Positions 10,301-19,478 of a stretch of 64,000 nucleotides of DNA are shown here, piece after piece. Position 1 is the stretch's first letter, and each line of letters opens with the position of its first letter. The notes beneath the pieces were generated by a model. The model was not told where the DNA came from and ran no database searches. It saw only the letters and a list, made by a program, of their open reading frames with translations. Both the position numbers and the translations under genes were made by a program. Location: NCBI RefSeq assembly GCF_001661345.1, contig NW_017962918.1, positions 620,001 to 684,000 on the forward strand, given 5' to 3'. The DNA is from Ascoidea rubescens DSM 1968 (Eukaryota; Ascomycota; Saccharomycetes; Ascoideales; Ascoideaceae).

Positions 10301-10604
10301 AATGCTCGCAGAAATGAGCTAGGCCCTCTAAATGTGGAGGATCACTGAAGGAACCAACGTTGACATCTAAAGAAGCAGTGGATTTGATGTGGGTAGGATC
10401 AGGGTCGTGAATTAGCAAGACCTCGAGCTGGTTTTGCAAAGTGAAAAATCTGTATTCTCTGTGTTCATGAAGAGGTTTGTTGAGGTTGACTTTCAGCTCA
10501 GTATAGATGGGGGTAGACGAAGAAGTGCTCATTTTGGACAGGAGCCAGGAGGTTCGATAAAAAGCACAGCGAGAGAAGGAGGATATGGGCCATCGACTAT
10601 TCAT
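7332..10604 (-). CDS. STE23: Insulysin-type zinc metalloprotease, STE23 family (copy 1)
   Basis: A protein of 1,090 residues from ATG 10604. The inverted zinc motif HFCEH followed by LLFMG lies near residue 100. The third zinc ligand is in INNENNKNLQNE, and the C-terminal half has RTKEQLGYIVF, the substrate-binding signature of insulin-degrading enzyme and Ste23. This M16A family cleaves small peptides in a closed chamber, and in yeast it helps make the a-factor N-terminal cut (Ste23, Axl1). A second ATG at 10532 (Met25) follows a basic, Ser/Phe-rich stretch (MNSRWPISSFSRCAFYRT), so mitochondrial and cytosolic forms are possible. All visible active-site residues are intact. A paralogue lies at 23664-27068. 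Confidence 0.95.
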   Translation of the reverse strand: MNSRWPISSFSRCAFYRTSWLLSKMSTSSSTPIYTELKVNLNKPLHEHREYRFFTLQNQLEVLLIHDPDPTHIKSTASLDVNVGSFSDPPHLEGLAHFCEHLLFMGTKMFPNENDYLKFLSNHSGSSNAYTATEHTNYYFSIDSNYLLEALVRFSRFFIDPLFLKTCQDREIIAINNENNKNLQNEHRRFNQIFKFLIDPIHPYSKFTTGNLDTLKHDPESKNIDIRNELINWYNNHYSSNIMKLTILSNLKINDIKSEIFHIFNQIQNKNLNLSQIQSYNNILIKPINPQSNWITYKSIKEIKSLKLVFPINLSKVDYYSYNPFKTISHLIGDETDGTLLKYLKFNKNWSTNLMTSFQLVSENNFLFITEILLTKSSFKNNEIISEILLNFFQYIKMLSSLNEHQLRRINNEIDQISKINFRFKENSSNDNNTVSKLSNDLHLNEFSRDHLLDHDYKFTTKFNFHKINHFLKLLNPDNLLIFQGNNEFEGLQLPLKEKIYGSQYAKQSINPALLENLKNCLPNPNFHLPAPNPLIPQNFDILNQRHDISHMMKRQPLLLRQSDYYNIWFKPDDFFGQPKGNIYLNFKTPIANSSPINQTLTAIFLELFLLKFNDMIYFAKLASIGLVMSRNTTGFNIIIQGFNDKILSFCKSLLSDLADFHNDTEIINSQKFHIVKEQIIKSYMNSEFKEPYRQTLKYFKNIIHDQSWTSDQKLYYLFNETIDENSTLQQKEFINLESFKVFSKQLYDQLFIDVLVHGNFKDSIDSPIADQIEKIIYSSFVNNLSSQNLDIAKLYLNQITNSYRSYLLPKGKSYSHKVVFKKNETPNSAIDYFIQIGDLFDMYKGFESIHETMTNIEDDATRKHINNARKLMMLYLLDEFIHEPAFNQLRTKEQLGYIVFAKPRMVHLTVGYKIIVQSHRSSKYLQSRINNFFNNFMKDYIHNLTDKEFEVKKNSLRIKLKSSVSQPVNFRNLNSEFYFYASKILSNFYNFDLVFKQLFLLGFEDNGYEITKQDIINFYDEYFLNSKSSAKLILHLVSSNKKTEDQKIKDLQINDGDYDEITDINDAKSQMVLTKSPIPLKPLQNYYKL

Positions 10605-11057
10605 GAGCTTTGCATGAACCTTTCATGAATTTGGGGTGAATATATATTGGAGAAAGAAGAGAAAAGACACATTTCAGCTGGAACATTAAAGTTTGGTATA
10701 CAAAAGCCCAGTAAGTCGACCTCGTTAGCTTTGGGAAGTAACTGGAGAGAACAATCGACCAGAGACAATTGGCTGTTGGAAAAGGGCCATTCCTATAAAT
10801 ATCAGTCCATGTCTTCGTTATTCTTTTACCAGAGTGCTCTTTCTTAGATAGCCTCTCCAACAGTATCCAATTCATATTTAGCCAGTCTTTCCAGATAATA
10901 TTTCTAGATAATATTTCTAGATAATATTCTTAGACAATACTCTGCAGTCTGCTATATCACATCATATTATCATATTATATTGTGTCGTATCGTATCATAC
11001 TCTACAAACACCCTACAGTCCTCCACTCTCCCCATTTCTCTCCCCTTCAGACCCAAA
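10605..11057. promoter_or_regulatory. Divergent promoter, STE23-type gene / metallothionein-like gene
   Basis: No coding sequence is supported. It contains the 13-bp tandem repeat at 10895-10933 and pyrimidine-rich DNA just before the start at 11058 (CTCTCCCCATTTCTCTCCCC), typical of a yeast core promoter. Overlapping short frames on both strands (10597-10875) are not convincing. Confidence 0.5.
10895..10933 (+). repeat. 13-bp tandem repeat, three units
   Basis: ATAATATTTCTAG occurs at 10895-10907 and 10908-10920, followed by ATAATATTCTTAG at 10921-10933. A fourth, weaker unit (ACAATACTCTGCAG) follows. It lies in the promoter of the small Cys-rich gene. Confidence 0.85.
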
Positions 11058-11174
11058 ATGCCAGAAAGTTGTGCCTGTGGTGAAAAACCTGCTTGCGATT
11101 GCTCGACGCCTTCTGCCTCAACATTCGACAATGGAACCAGAGATGGTGAGATTGATTTTACAGGCAAGTTCTGA
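11058..11174 (+). CDS. Small Cys-rich metallothionein-like peptide (38 aa)
   Basis: ATG 11058 to TGA 11172-11174 encodes 38 residues. The N-terminal part, CACGEKPACDC, has five Cys in CxC/CxxxxxC spacing, followed by Ser/Thr-rich sequence and the tail GTRDGEIDFTGK. I recall a similar GTRDGExDFT tail in copper metallothioneins of Candida species; this is from memory, not a search. A Cu(I)- or Zn-binding role is therefore likely. The upstream region has the short tandem repeat and pyrimidine tract of a yeast promoter. The frame is open upstream to 10980, but no earlier in-frame ATG exists, so this ATG is the natural start. It is short, but the motif is specific. Confidence 0.55.
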   Translation: MPESCACGEKPACDCSTPSASTFDNGTRDGEIDFTGKF

Positions 11175-11691
11175 TGCACCCTGTTCTAGTCTCGCTTTGT
11201 AGTTAGTTATCGTTATAGTTGCGCAAACTTGTCTCTTTCAATAAATATTTATGAAATGGCCCACAGCACTTCGGGCCTTAAAGATGGGCCTTAAAGATAG
11301 GCCTTAAAGATAAGACTCGGGAGTAAGTGCTGTGTGAAGATAAGACTTCACGAACCTCAAAAGGCCTGTAGAAAACCACCACAAGGAGGGAAGCGCTGTT
11401 CGGCTTCCGGTAGTGGTCGATAGCGAACCGGATTGACGTGCAGAAACCCGAAAATCACCGGTACGTTTGTCAATTTTCCGGTTTGATTTTATCCCGATCT
11501 TACGTGTTCGAAACGGGGTTTTCGAGGTCAGGTCCATTTTGATTATATCCTCTCACTTGATTGAGAGTGGAATACAGTTATGAAATGGTTTCTATCTCTG
11601 CCTCTGCCATGTTTCTTTATTGATTTGCAGTTGCTGACAAACCTCTATCTATTTACTTACTCATTGCTTGTTTTTATTTGCACCAACCACA
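11175..11691. other. Intergenic, locally GC-rich, with a second 13-bp repeat
   Basis: It contains three 13-bp units at 11273-11311 and a GC-rich stretch (about 11340-11530) with several CCGG words (TTCCGG, ACCGG). This probably combines the 3' end of the metallothionein-like gene and the promoter of the F-box gene. A minus-strand 77-codon frame at 11304-11537 is a by-product of the GC-rich sequence. Confidence 0.5.
11273..11311 (+). repeat. 13-bp tandem repeat GGGCCTTAAAGAT, three units
   Basis: Units lie at 11273-11285, 11286-11298 and 11299-11311; the last begins with A instead of G. The repeat is directly downstream of the metallothionein-like gene and unrelated in sequence to the repeat at 10895. 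Confidence 0.85.
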
Positions 11692-12587
11692 ATGTCACCA
11701 AACAGTTCTCCAGACCAGCTAACGAACTCAGATGAAGATTTAATTGTTATCACTGATACCAGTTTCACTGAAAATGAACCCAAGCTTTTCGAAATATTAA
11801 ACCATAACAACCCAAAAGTCAAGGAAAGTATAATTGAAATCTTGCCTCGTCATATATTAACAATCATTGTTGATTGCCTAACTCAAAAAGAACTACTCAA
11901 TCTAGCCTTAACCAATTCTTTATTTTATAATTTATCCACTGATAAACTATACAGAAATATTTACATCCAAGATTATAAACTTTTAATTCCCGATAACGAA
12001 AATTATCAAAACATGTTTCCCATCAATTGGACTTATTTTCAAATTCCCTTCAAACTTTTATCCAATGTCAAACCAATAGCCTATGACTGTTTAGATTCAG
12101 ATTCGCTCAAAAAATATCTAAACCAAAGTTATTTGAGAGATTCTGATGGCAAGATCATTAGTTATAATGCCTGTTATAGAATCTACAATTTTTTGAGACT
12201 AGAAAAATTCTTCAAATGCATTCTAAGACTAGCTACTTCTTTTCGTCTAAAACCACTTTTGCAATCAAAAGTTAAAAAAATCTTTATTGATTTGACCACA
12301 AATTCATTCAAGCAAAATTTATTTGACTGTATGGTTCTCAATATATTAATCGAAGATATAATAAACCTCTCACATAATCTACTCTCGATTGAATTCAGTG
12401 ACATGTCTTTACATCGTTCTCTTCAAATTTTATCAACTGATATCAGATTCTTTTGGTTAAAACCCAATTCTTACAATCTACTAAATTATTCTTATTTTGA
12501 TGTCCATAATCGAGCTGAATATCTTTATAATAAGCCCTTAAATTTGCTTCAACATCAAAATATCATACTTAATCATAGTAATAACAA

Positions 12588-12632
<45 letters not shown>

Positions 12633-14109
12633 AAATAACAACGATGATATTAATGACTACGTGCTGTCTCAATTACATGAATATCAAATTCTTCTATTAA
12701 AAAGCTCATTACAAACATATAGAAATATGAAACTGCTCATCTTACATCTTTGGGATAATAACTACATTTATGAAAACATTTTAACTATTTTAGATTATAA
12801 ATCCTTTGCAATTGAAAACAAATTAAACGAAGTTCAAAATCCCAATTTAAACTTGAATCTTATTCTAAACTATGAGTTTTCCTTGTCAATAGTAAATAAA
12901 AAATCAACCTTGTTTTTCACTAAAATCTTTCAATATCCCTTTTTGAAAAAACTCACTTTAGATACTTTATGTCAACTTACTCATACTCCTAATAACTGCA
13001 CTTGTATGAAAACTATTATACATACAATTCTACAAAATAATAATAATATAATAAATTTGGAAGAAATTGCTTTTTCTGCAGTCCCAATTAATGACCAACA
13101 GGCTTTGGACGATTGTTTTACTCTAGTTTTCACTAAATTACCAAATATCAAAATAATTTCTTTGGATTTTAAAGACTATTCAAGCTATACATCCGATTCT
13201 ATTTACACTGAAGTTTATGATTATTTAAACCATTTAGATTCATTTTGTGGCAAAATTTTAATAACTTTGAAAAAGTTTATTCTAAATTCAAAATTAACAA
13301 ATTTGCTGAGTTTGAATCATTTATATTTAAAAGGAGAGTTTTCAAAATTTTTTTTACACTATTTACTATTTGAATACGTTGATAAAACATTTCAGGATTT
13401 CGGTAATGAAGAATCAAATCATCAAAAAAAAATTAGTTTTTTAAAACAAAAATCCATTAATTTTTGTCTATGCTCTACATGTCAACGGTTTTTAAACTTT
13501 TTAAAATCGAAATTAGAGTATCCTAAGGGCATGGATCTAATTGATCTAAACAATGCACTTATACAAAATTACGATAGACTAACTGAATTTCAAAACTTTT
13601 TTAATAGCTTTGGCGTGTCAGCCTCTGATAAAGGTTTGAATGATTATTTAGGATTAAATAGCACTACAAAATTCAATGAAATCTATGGTGATTTTCATAT
13701 AAATTTATCTTATAAACACAACATAGATAGTAAAATTGTTTATTATCGTGAGGATGGGATGAATAATTATTTGGGAGTTGATACAAACCATGATTTATTA
13801 AAAAAGTTTTTACCTGTTGATTTTTCGATAGTCATCAAGCATTATTATAAAGAATTGATTAAAACTGTTTCTGAAATTGGAAAATTTTCTCAATTAAGAA
13901 CGTTTGCAATTGAAAATTTACCATTTATTATTTTTAAAGATGATAATGATGTCCAACAAACAGAATTTGCTTATTCAGTTGATGATTTTGAACAAGATAT
14001 TAACCAAACACTTAGTGATTGTTATAATTTTAGAAACAAAACATCTGCCATACATGAAAGTTTTCTTTTTGAGTATTATAGAATTAAGAAGTTTTTTAGT
14101 AAGTTCTAA
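11692..14109 (+). CDS. F-box protein with divergent LRRs (YLR352W-like?)
   Basis: ATG 11692 gives 805 residues. An F-box lies near residues 45-95 (ILPRHILTIIVDCLTQKELL, then LALTNSLFYN). The rest is Leu/Asn-rich with irregular repeats (LxxLxLxxN-like, for example near LSLNHLYLKG). A Cys-rich patch, CLCSTCQRF, lies around residue 605. A Thr tract encoded by an (ACT)n microsatellite interrupts the protein near residue 300. Length and F-box position resemble S. cerevisiae YLR352W (about 807 residues), an Skp1-binding F-box protein; that link is a guess from length and domain order. The likely role is substrate adaptor of an SCF ubiquitin ligase. It is not clearly related to the LRR genes at 978, 17545 and 49766. 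It holds in-frame CTG codons at 12664, 12733 and 13306. Confidence 0.7.
12589..12632 (+). repeat. (ACT)n microsatellite coding for poly-Thr
   Basis: About 14 uninterrupted ACT units sit inside the F-box gene, giving a run of 15 Thr flanked by Asn runs. Length polymorphism between strains is likely. Confidence 0.95.
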
Positions 14110-14224
14110 TGCCCATTAATAATGATATAATTTTTAGAATATAGAATATATACTCATTTATTGGTTGATTTTATTCTATATAATTATTATACAATATATA
14201 TGAAAAATCCGACTAGATAGATAA

Positions 14225-15670
14225 TCATAAAAGATCTTCAAATTCAGCTAAATCATCTTCATCGCTATCATCATCGTTGTCATCATCATCATCATCATTT
14301 CTTTCTTTCTGTTTCAATTTTGTAAAGAAATCTGTTAATAAATCCTGAGCATCATTAGAGCCATTGGCATTATTATTAGAGACTGTAGTTGTATTGGGGG
14401 TAGAATCATTATGGTTATCGTTCATTGTGATATTAGTTTTAGCGGATAGAACATTTGAAATTGTGCTACTAGAATCATTATTAAAACTTGAATAATTGTT
14501 GCCATTATTATTGGTATTGTTATTATTATTGGCATTTTTATTATTATTATTATTGGTATTGTTATTTTGAGCACTGTTATTGGCCTTATTATTTGTAGAG
14601 TTGGAAGTGATGTTTAAATCAGTTTTACCAACAGTTGAAGATTGATGCCATGCAGGTAGAGCGTTAAGAATAGCCTTTTGTCTTTTAATTTCGATTTCCT
14701 CTTTTTGTTTCTTTTCTTCTTCTTCATTATCACCGGTGATATTGACATGTAAAGTCGTTATCGTGGATCTATTCGAGTTTACCGAGGAAGAACTATTGTT
14801 ATTTGAAGTGGTATTTGGGTTTTTATATTTATTGAAAGTTGATACAGTATAAGCAGCGGTTGAGTTACTTTGAGCTGGGATCATTTTGGCTAGAGCTGAA
14901 TTGAAATCATTTTCAGGAATCCAATGATCATCTATTTTTTTTAGTAAAATAATTATTGGGTCAATTTGGTGTTGTAATTTAGCTAGTTTTTGCTGTTTTA
15001 AGGTGGCAATCTTAGAAGAATCGTCATCAATCAAATAGGCACCACAGACATCGCAAACAAATTCACCTTTGTTGTCATCGTACAATGGAACTGAGTCAAC
15101 TTGAGATACCTTTTGTCTACATCTGGGGCAGATATAGCCTTGGGATATTGAATCGGTGTTCATTTCATCCTTCAATGAATTGACAATTCTATTTACTTTG
15201 TACTTGATAGAATCGATTGCCTCAGAATGATGGATAAAATAGTATATTTTTGTCACATATCTCTGGTAGGAAGGCTGACCACTTCTTTCTCTATCGTATG
15301 AACCATATGAAGAATTTGCATTTGAAGAGGTGGCATTGTTCCCATTGGCAGAGCTGTTGTTCAAGGGTGTGTTTGGAGTAGAACCTGGGGTGGAACCTCT
15401 ACTTCTGTTGTAGTAGTTGCTGTTCTGGTTCTGTATGACCTCCTTCTGTGAGACCATTGTCAATAGTCTGTCCTCGCATAATTTTGTACATAGGGCCTTT
15501 AGCTCTTTCTTCTGGAAACTGAGCAAATATAACAAATCCTCTTCAGACAAAACACTGTGCAAGAGGATCGCATCGAGAACGAGAACGTATGACTTTCCGT
15601 AGAAGTTCCTGGAGACATATCTGATCAAGGAAGAAATGGTGGCATCTATCTCATCGTTATTACTTGACAT
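14225..15670 (-). CDS. TFA1: TFIIE large (alpha) subunit
   Basis: A protein of 481 residues from ATG 15670, close to the 482 of S. cerevisiae Tfa1. The N-terminal winged-helix region (about residues 10-60) is followed by a zinc ribbon, CPRCRQ then CDVCGAY, at about 180-210. The C-terminal half has long Asn tracts, and the end is acidic (a run of Asp, then EDDLAEFEDLL). TFIIE joins RNA polymerase II, recruits and stimulates TFIIH and supports promoter opening. The Asn tract inserts in the region linking the zinc domain and the acidic tail, where it should be tolerated. Confidence 0.94.
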   Translation of the reverse strand: MSSNNDEIDATISSLIRYVSRNFYGKSYVLVLDAILLHSVLSEEDLLYLLSFQKKELKALCTKLCEDRLLTMVSQKEVIQNQNSNYYNRSRGSTPGSTPNTPLNNSSANGNNATSSNANSSYGSYDRERSGQPSYQRYVTKIYYFIHHSEAIDSIKYKVNRIVNSLKDEMNTDSISQGYICPRCRQKVSQVDSVPLYDDNKGEFVCDVCGAYLIDDDSSKIATLKQQKLAKLQHQIDPIIILLKKIDDHWIPENDFNSALAKMIPAQSNSTAAYTVSTFNKYKNPNTTSNNNSSSSVNSNRSTITTLHVNITGDNEEEEKKQKEEIEIKRQKAILNALPAWHQSSTVGKTDLNITSNSTNNKANNSAQNNNTNNNNNKNANNNNNTNNNGNNYSSFNNDSSSTISNVLSAKTNITMNDNHNDSTPNTTTVSNNNANGSNDAQDLLTDFFTKLKQKERNDDDDDDNDDDSDEDDLAEFEDLL

Positions 15671-15870
15671 CTTTCGCTCAACAGCACGAATCGTAAGAAA
15701 AGTAGAAGAACCAACAAAAGTTTTCAGCTTTTATCAAAACGCCGGAGCACGTGCGCGATAGAGCGATAAGGTTTTGTCTTTTTATTGTTTCTTTTATCGC
15801 TTTATCTCTTTATCTCTATTGCTAGAAATGTTTGCTGTTTATTCAGAGCAATGCTGTGAGCCTACAGAGC
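15671..15870. promoter_or_regulatory. TFA1 upstream region
   Basis: It contains a GC-rich core with CACGTG (about 15750), GCGCGATA words and several GATAA/TTATC motifs at 15765-15815. It lies between the TFA1 start and the YTP1 3' end, which are transcribed in the same direction. Confidence 0.35.
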
Positions 15871-17220
15871 CTACACAGAGCCTGCTTCGTTGTCGCTGAA
15901 GGACTCGAGCTCAATGTCGTTTCTGGTGTGAGTGCTGTTCTCGTCCAATCTCTGGTAGCTGCCATTGGAACAGTCTTGCCCAGAGAGCTTGTCTATCCCA
16001 ACCAAGTACAAGTAGATCTCGAGCAATAGGAGCACCCAGAAATATATAAGAAAAGCACCAGAACTTAGCACCATGATATAAGCCGAGTGGTCTGCGTGTA
16101 AGGAATTCACAAGCTCCAACTGTTGTTCATTTGCACCCATGAACAACAAACCAGATTCAACCAAGAAAAAACATGGCAAGTACTGGAAAGGGAGAATTTT
16201 ATTCGATATTGATCTTTGGTTATTTAAAACAAAATTTATCTCAATGAGCCTCGATAGTCCAGCAATCATTAGCGACAATCCAAAGAAAAAATGAACCTTT
16301 GTGCTAATTTCCAAATGCTGGTGGTGAACGCTCATGGCCCAGCCGGTAAATATCAATATTACCGATGGAATGAAAGATCTTTGATTATTCTTGCTTAAAA
16401 ATACACCCAAAAATCCTCCAGACCACCAAATTATCCCCATTGAGGTGTGTTGATAATCTGAATGACTCCATGGTTCTTTGCCCCAACGATGTTCTGTCCA
16501 TGTATTGACAAAACCCCATACCGTTATAACTATCGAGTCATAGAATTCTTGGGAATTTTTTTGGTTGGTTCCATTTCTTAACCATGGTAAAACCAATACT
16601 ATCGATAATAACGATCCATAAAGTATGAATGAAGTTCCCATTATCCCATGAGCAATACATTGACCAGTATGAGAATCTCTGCAAAATCCGAACAATGCTA
16701 CAACAGCCAAACAAATTCTAACCCAGCCAGTTAATAAACATAACATTGATAGGATTCTATGCAAAACTATTAGTGATCTCTCACCACTCTTCCATTTATT
16801 CTTTAAAAAAAAGAATTTTGATCCTGAGATCAAACTTCCTACAAAGGCAGTAAAACATGTCAAAACCATTAAAAACCATGCAGTACCTCTCGAAGTTCTA
16901 TTTTCAACCCCATCACCATCAGGAAACCTTAAAAACAATACCTCAAGAATCGAGTAAGAAGCAGAGATATACTGAGCAAAAACTGATAAATAGTGTTCAT
17001 CTGCAAATGATAGCACTGTAGATATCGACGGTAATAGTAGTAATAAAGCCAACGATGATATCCAGTGAAGTGCTTTCCAACCGACTTCCCTATGGTTGAG
17101 GTCCTTGAGTTCAGCATCCTCATTGTCCTCCATCTCATGAGTGCTACCATTTGTTCCGGTGGACAAGAGGAGTAGTAACACAGAGAATATAAATAATGTT
17201 CTGTTGATCTGGGCACGCAT
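15871..17220 (-). CDS. YTP1: YTP1-family multi-spanning membrane protein
   Basis: ATG 17220 gives 449 residues (S. cerevisiae Ytp1 has 459). An N-terminal signal-like segment (ALWFLLLLL-type region near residues 9-25) is followed by about nine to eleven hydrophobic segments. Conserved polar stretches include NTWTEHRWGKEPWSHSDYQH and MSVHHQHLEISTKVH, both rich in His. The family is annotated from weak similarity to electron-transport proteins, and its function is not established. A frame open four codons further upstream has no ATG. The C-terminal tail is Asn/Glu/Ser-rich and probably cytosolic. Confidence 0.9.
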   Translation of the reverse strand: MRAQINRTLFIFSVLLLLLSTGTNGSTHEMEDNEDAELKDLNHREVGWKALHWISSLALLLLLPSISTVLSFADEHYLSVFAQYISASYSILEVLFLRFPDGDGVENRTSRGTAWFLMVLTCFTAFVGSLISGSKFFFLKNKWKSGERSLIVLHRILSMLCLLTGWVRICLAVVALFGFCRDSHTGQCIAHGIMGTSFILYGSLLSIVLVLPWLRNGTNQKNSQEFYDSIVITVWGFVNTWTEHRWGKEPWSHSDYQHTSMGIIWWSGGFLGVFLSKNNQRSFIPSVILIFTGWAMSVHHQHLEISTKVHFFFGLSLMIAGLSRLIEINFVLNNQRSISNKILPFQYLPCFFLVESGLLFMGANEQQLELVNSLHADHSAYIMVLSSGAFLIYFWVLLLLEIYLYLVGIDKLSGQDCSNGSYQRLDENSTHTRNDIELESFSDNEAGSV

Positions 17221-17544
17221 TTTCGCATTCAATTTACTGATAGAGCACTGGAACTAAAACTAAATAGCCACTGTGGTGAAGAAAAATGGAAAGAGGCTTC
17301 AAAACAAAAAAAAAACACAAAAAACAAAAACTGCTGAAAGAGATAAAATCATTTGATTGGGTTGATCTTATGCATGTCAATGCATGCAATTCGGAGAATT
17401 AGGCAAACGATAAAAATATATATAAAGGAAAACCTTACTATTTAAACATCGATATTTCGCTCTGTTTTTATAAAAGTAAGCATATTCTTTGTATTGTCTA
17501 TAACTAGCAAGAAACAATAGTGATCAACTTTGGTGACAAATTAA
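17221..17544. promoter_or_regulatory. Upstream of YTP1
   Basis: A-rich tracts and two ATGCATG-type palindromic words (17371-17392: GCATGT and TGCATGCA) lie upstream of YTP1. No gene is seen. Confidence 0.35.
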
Positions 17545-18690
17545 GTGAATAATCTTCAATCTCAAAGTGATAGTAGATCTAAAAATTTTAAATTTAATCG
17601 CCTATTACTCTTCTCGGATGAATATGTGGATTATAATTTATTTAACTTAAGTACGTTACAGCTGGATGGTATGAACCTATCCAAAATAGAATCTGGTTTG
17701 CTAAAGCTAAAAAGTTTAAAAAATCTCAAATTAACATATAATAAATTTCCCCGATTGAACAATATTTATTTCTCTGATCCGATAGAATATTTGGATTTAT
17801 CCGATAATGTAATTAAAAGTAGTGAAAATGTTTCATTTCCAAAACACTTGGTTACCTTAAAATTAGCTTTTAATAGACTAAGAGTTTTTAGAGATTTAAT
17901 TGGCTGCGATAGACTAGTTGAACTAAATTTAAGAAACAATTCCATTTCGAAAATCAATGATGTCTCCAAATCCAAAAAATCAGAGCGACTTGAGTTGTTA
18001 TTGAATTCTCTGAAAAATATTGAAAACCTAAATGCATTGCCAAATTTAAAAGAATTATACCTCGTTGTGAGCCAATTTACAGCATTCAAAAACTTGAAGG
18101 GCTATCGAATTTAAAAATATTAGATTTAGCCGATATAAATACCCTGGATATTAGCAACTCATTTATTGTTTTTGTTAGCTTAAGAGAATCAGTTTTAGCA
18201 GAGAATTCTTTAACCACAATTGAATCGTTTCCAACCAAATTGTTACATTTGATGACTAGCATCTATGGAACAATTAAATAATTGCTCATTTATAAATCTA
18301 AGTTGCAATAAGATTAAACAAATTAGAGATGACTCAAAAGAAACTGAAAGGCCTTCACTTCAATATTCAAAAGATTATTGACAAGAAGAACAGCTTCACC
18401 AGTTCTTCTTTCGAAAAATTAGAAAATAAAGGTAGATATAACTTCGAATCCATTACAACAAGTGAAGGAACTAGCAAACTGGAATAACATAAGTCATTTG
18501 ATTCTCCCTAAATCTGTATTGAGTTTTAACAAAAAAGATCTTTCATAATTGCCTGATATTAAAGAAATTTCGATATTAAAAGATACATACTTATCCCAGG
18601 TTGAAATTGGTATATTAATGAAAATTTTTCCAGGCTTAAAAGTTACTTTGCTTGAAGAAGATTATTTCAAAGAACATTCAAACTTTGAAT
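17545..18690 (+). pseudogene. Decayed LRR gene (copy 2)
   Basis: The frame 17545-18114 encodes LRRs (LKNLKLTYNKF, IEYLDLSDNVI, LVTLKLAFNRL, LVELNLRNNSI, LKELYL) but has no ATG near its start. It stops at 18112-18114, while the matching reading continues in another frame (LSNLKILDLADINTLDISN). Another shift leads to NLSCNKIKQI and later to VEIGILMKIFPGLKVTLLEED around 18600-18655. At least three disruptions are needed to read it through, so it is a pseudogene of an SDS22-type LRR protein. It resembles the remnant at 49766-50810 in organisation and is more distantly related to the gene at 978. Confidence 0.75.
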
Positions 18691-19478
18691 AAATTTCAAC
18701 GCTTCTAAAATAATGGCGCTCCTTTTTGAGATGCTGCTTCTGCTGCTTTCTCACAACATTGTAGCTTCAGGTTGAGATAGAACCCTACCAATTCTTGGAT
18801 GCGTCTTACTATTCTGTTATTATTCATAAAGATATATATTTCACGATCTGTAACAGCTGATCAAAGTTTTATACTCAATTTCTTAATATTGCTGGCGTTA
18901 CCAACATTCATTTTCCAACCACTTTCTTGAGGATTTGAAATTGTGGAAATTTTGTCTTTACCATCACATAAAAACTTTCAATCTTGTTAATCATTAAAAG
19001 ATTTTTATTGTTAATTTATATATTATCATTCTTATTTTTTCTATAAATATAATTGGAGATATCCACTTAGTGAACCAAGTATTGCATTTTTTTTATTTTC
19101 ATTTCCATTTCCACTTCAAATTTTATACTTATTTCTATCTTGTTGAGAAAGTTTTGAGCAGTTACCTCAATAAAGTTCCACAAACAATACATTGACAATT
19201 TTGAACCCAAGAATTGTCCAAATCAAACGATTTCCAGCTTTTTTATTTCTTCATTATTTGTTTCTTCCCTCTTCTCCCATTGAATTTTTGCTTTGAGTTA
19301 GTATATCTGATAAATTTCCGCTTATGAGAAACCGGCTGTTATTAGATAATCAGCTAAAAAAAGAGAACATATAGAGATACTAACAAAAGAAAAATAAAAT
19401 AAGTACTACTGATAGTATGTATTTTAGAGAATAAGAATCAAAACAAAAAAATTGTCCGATTCGGCTTTTAAATAGATC
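18691..19478. other. Intergenic AT-rich region downstream of KEX2
   Basis: No gene or RNA recognised. It probably holds the KEX2 3' UTR near 19440-19478; the rest is unconstrained-looking. Confidence 0.5.
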
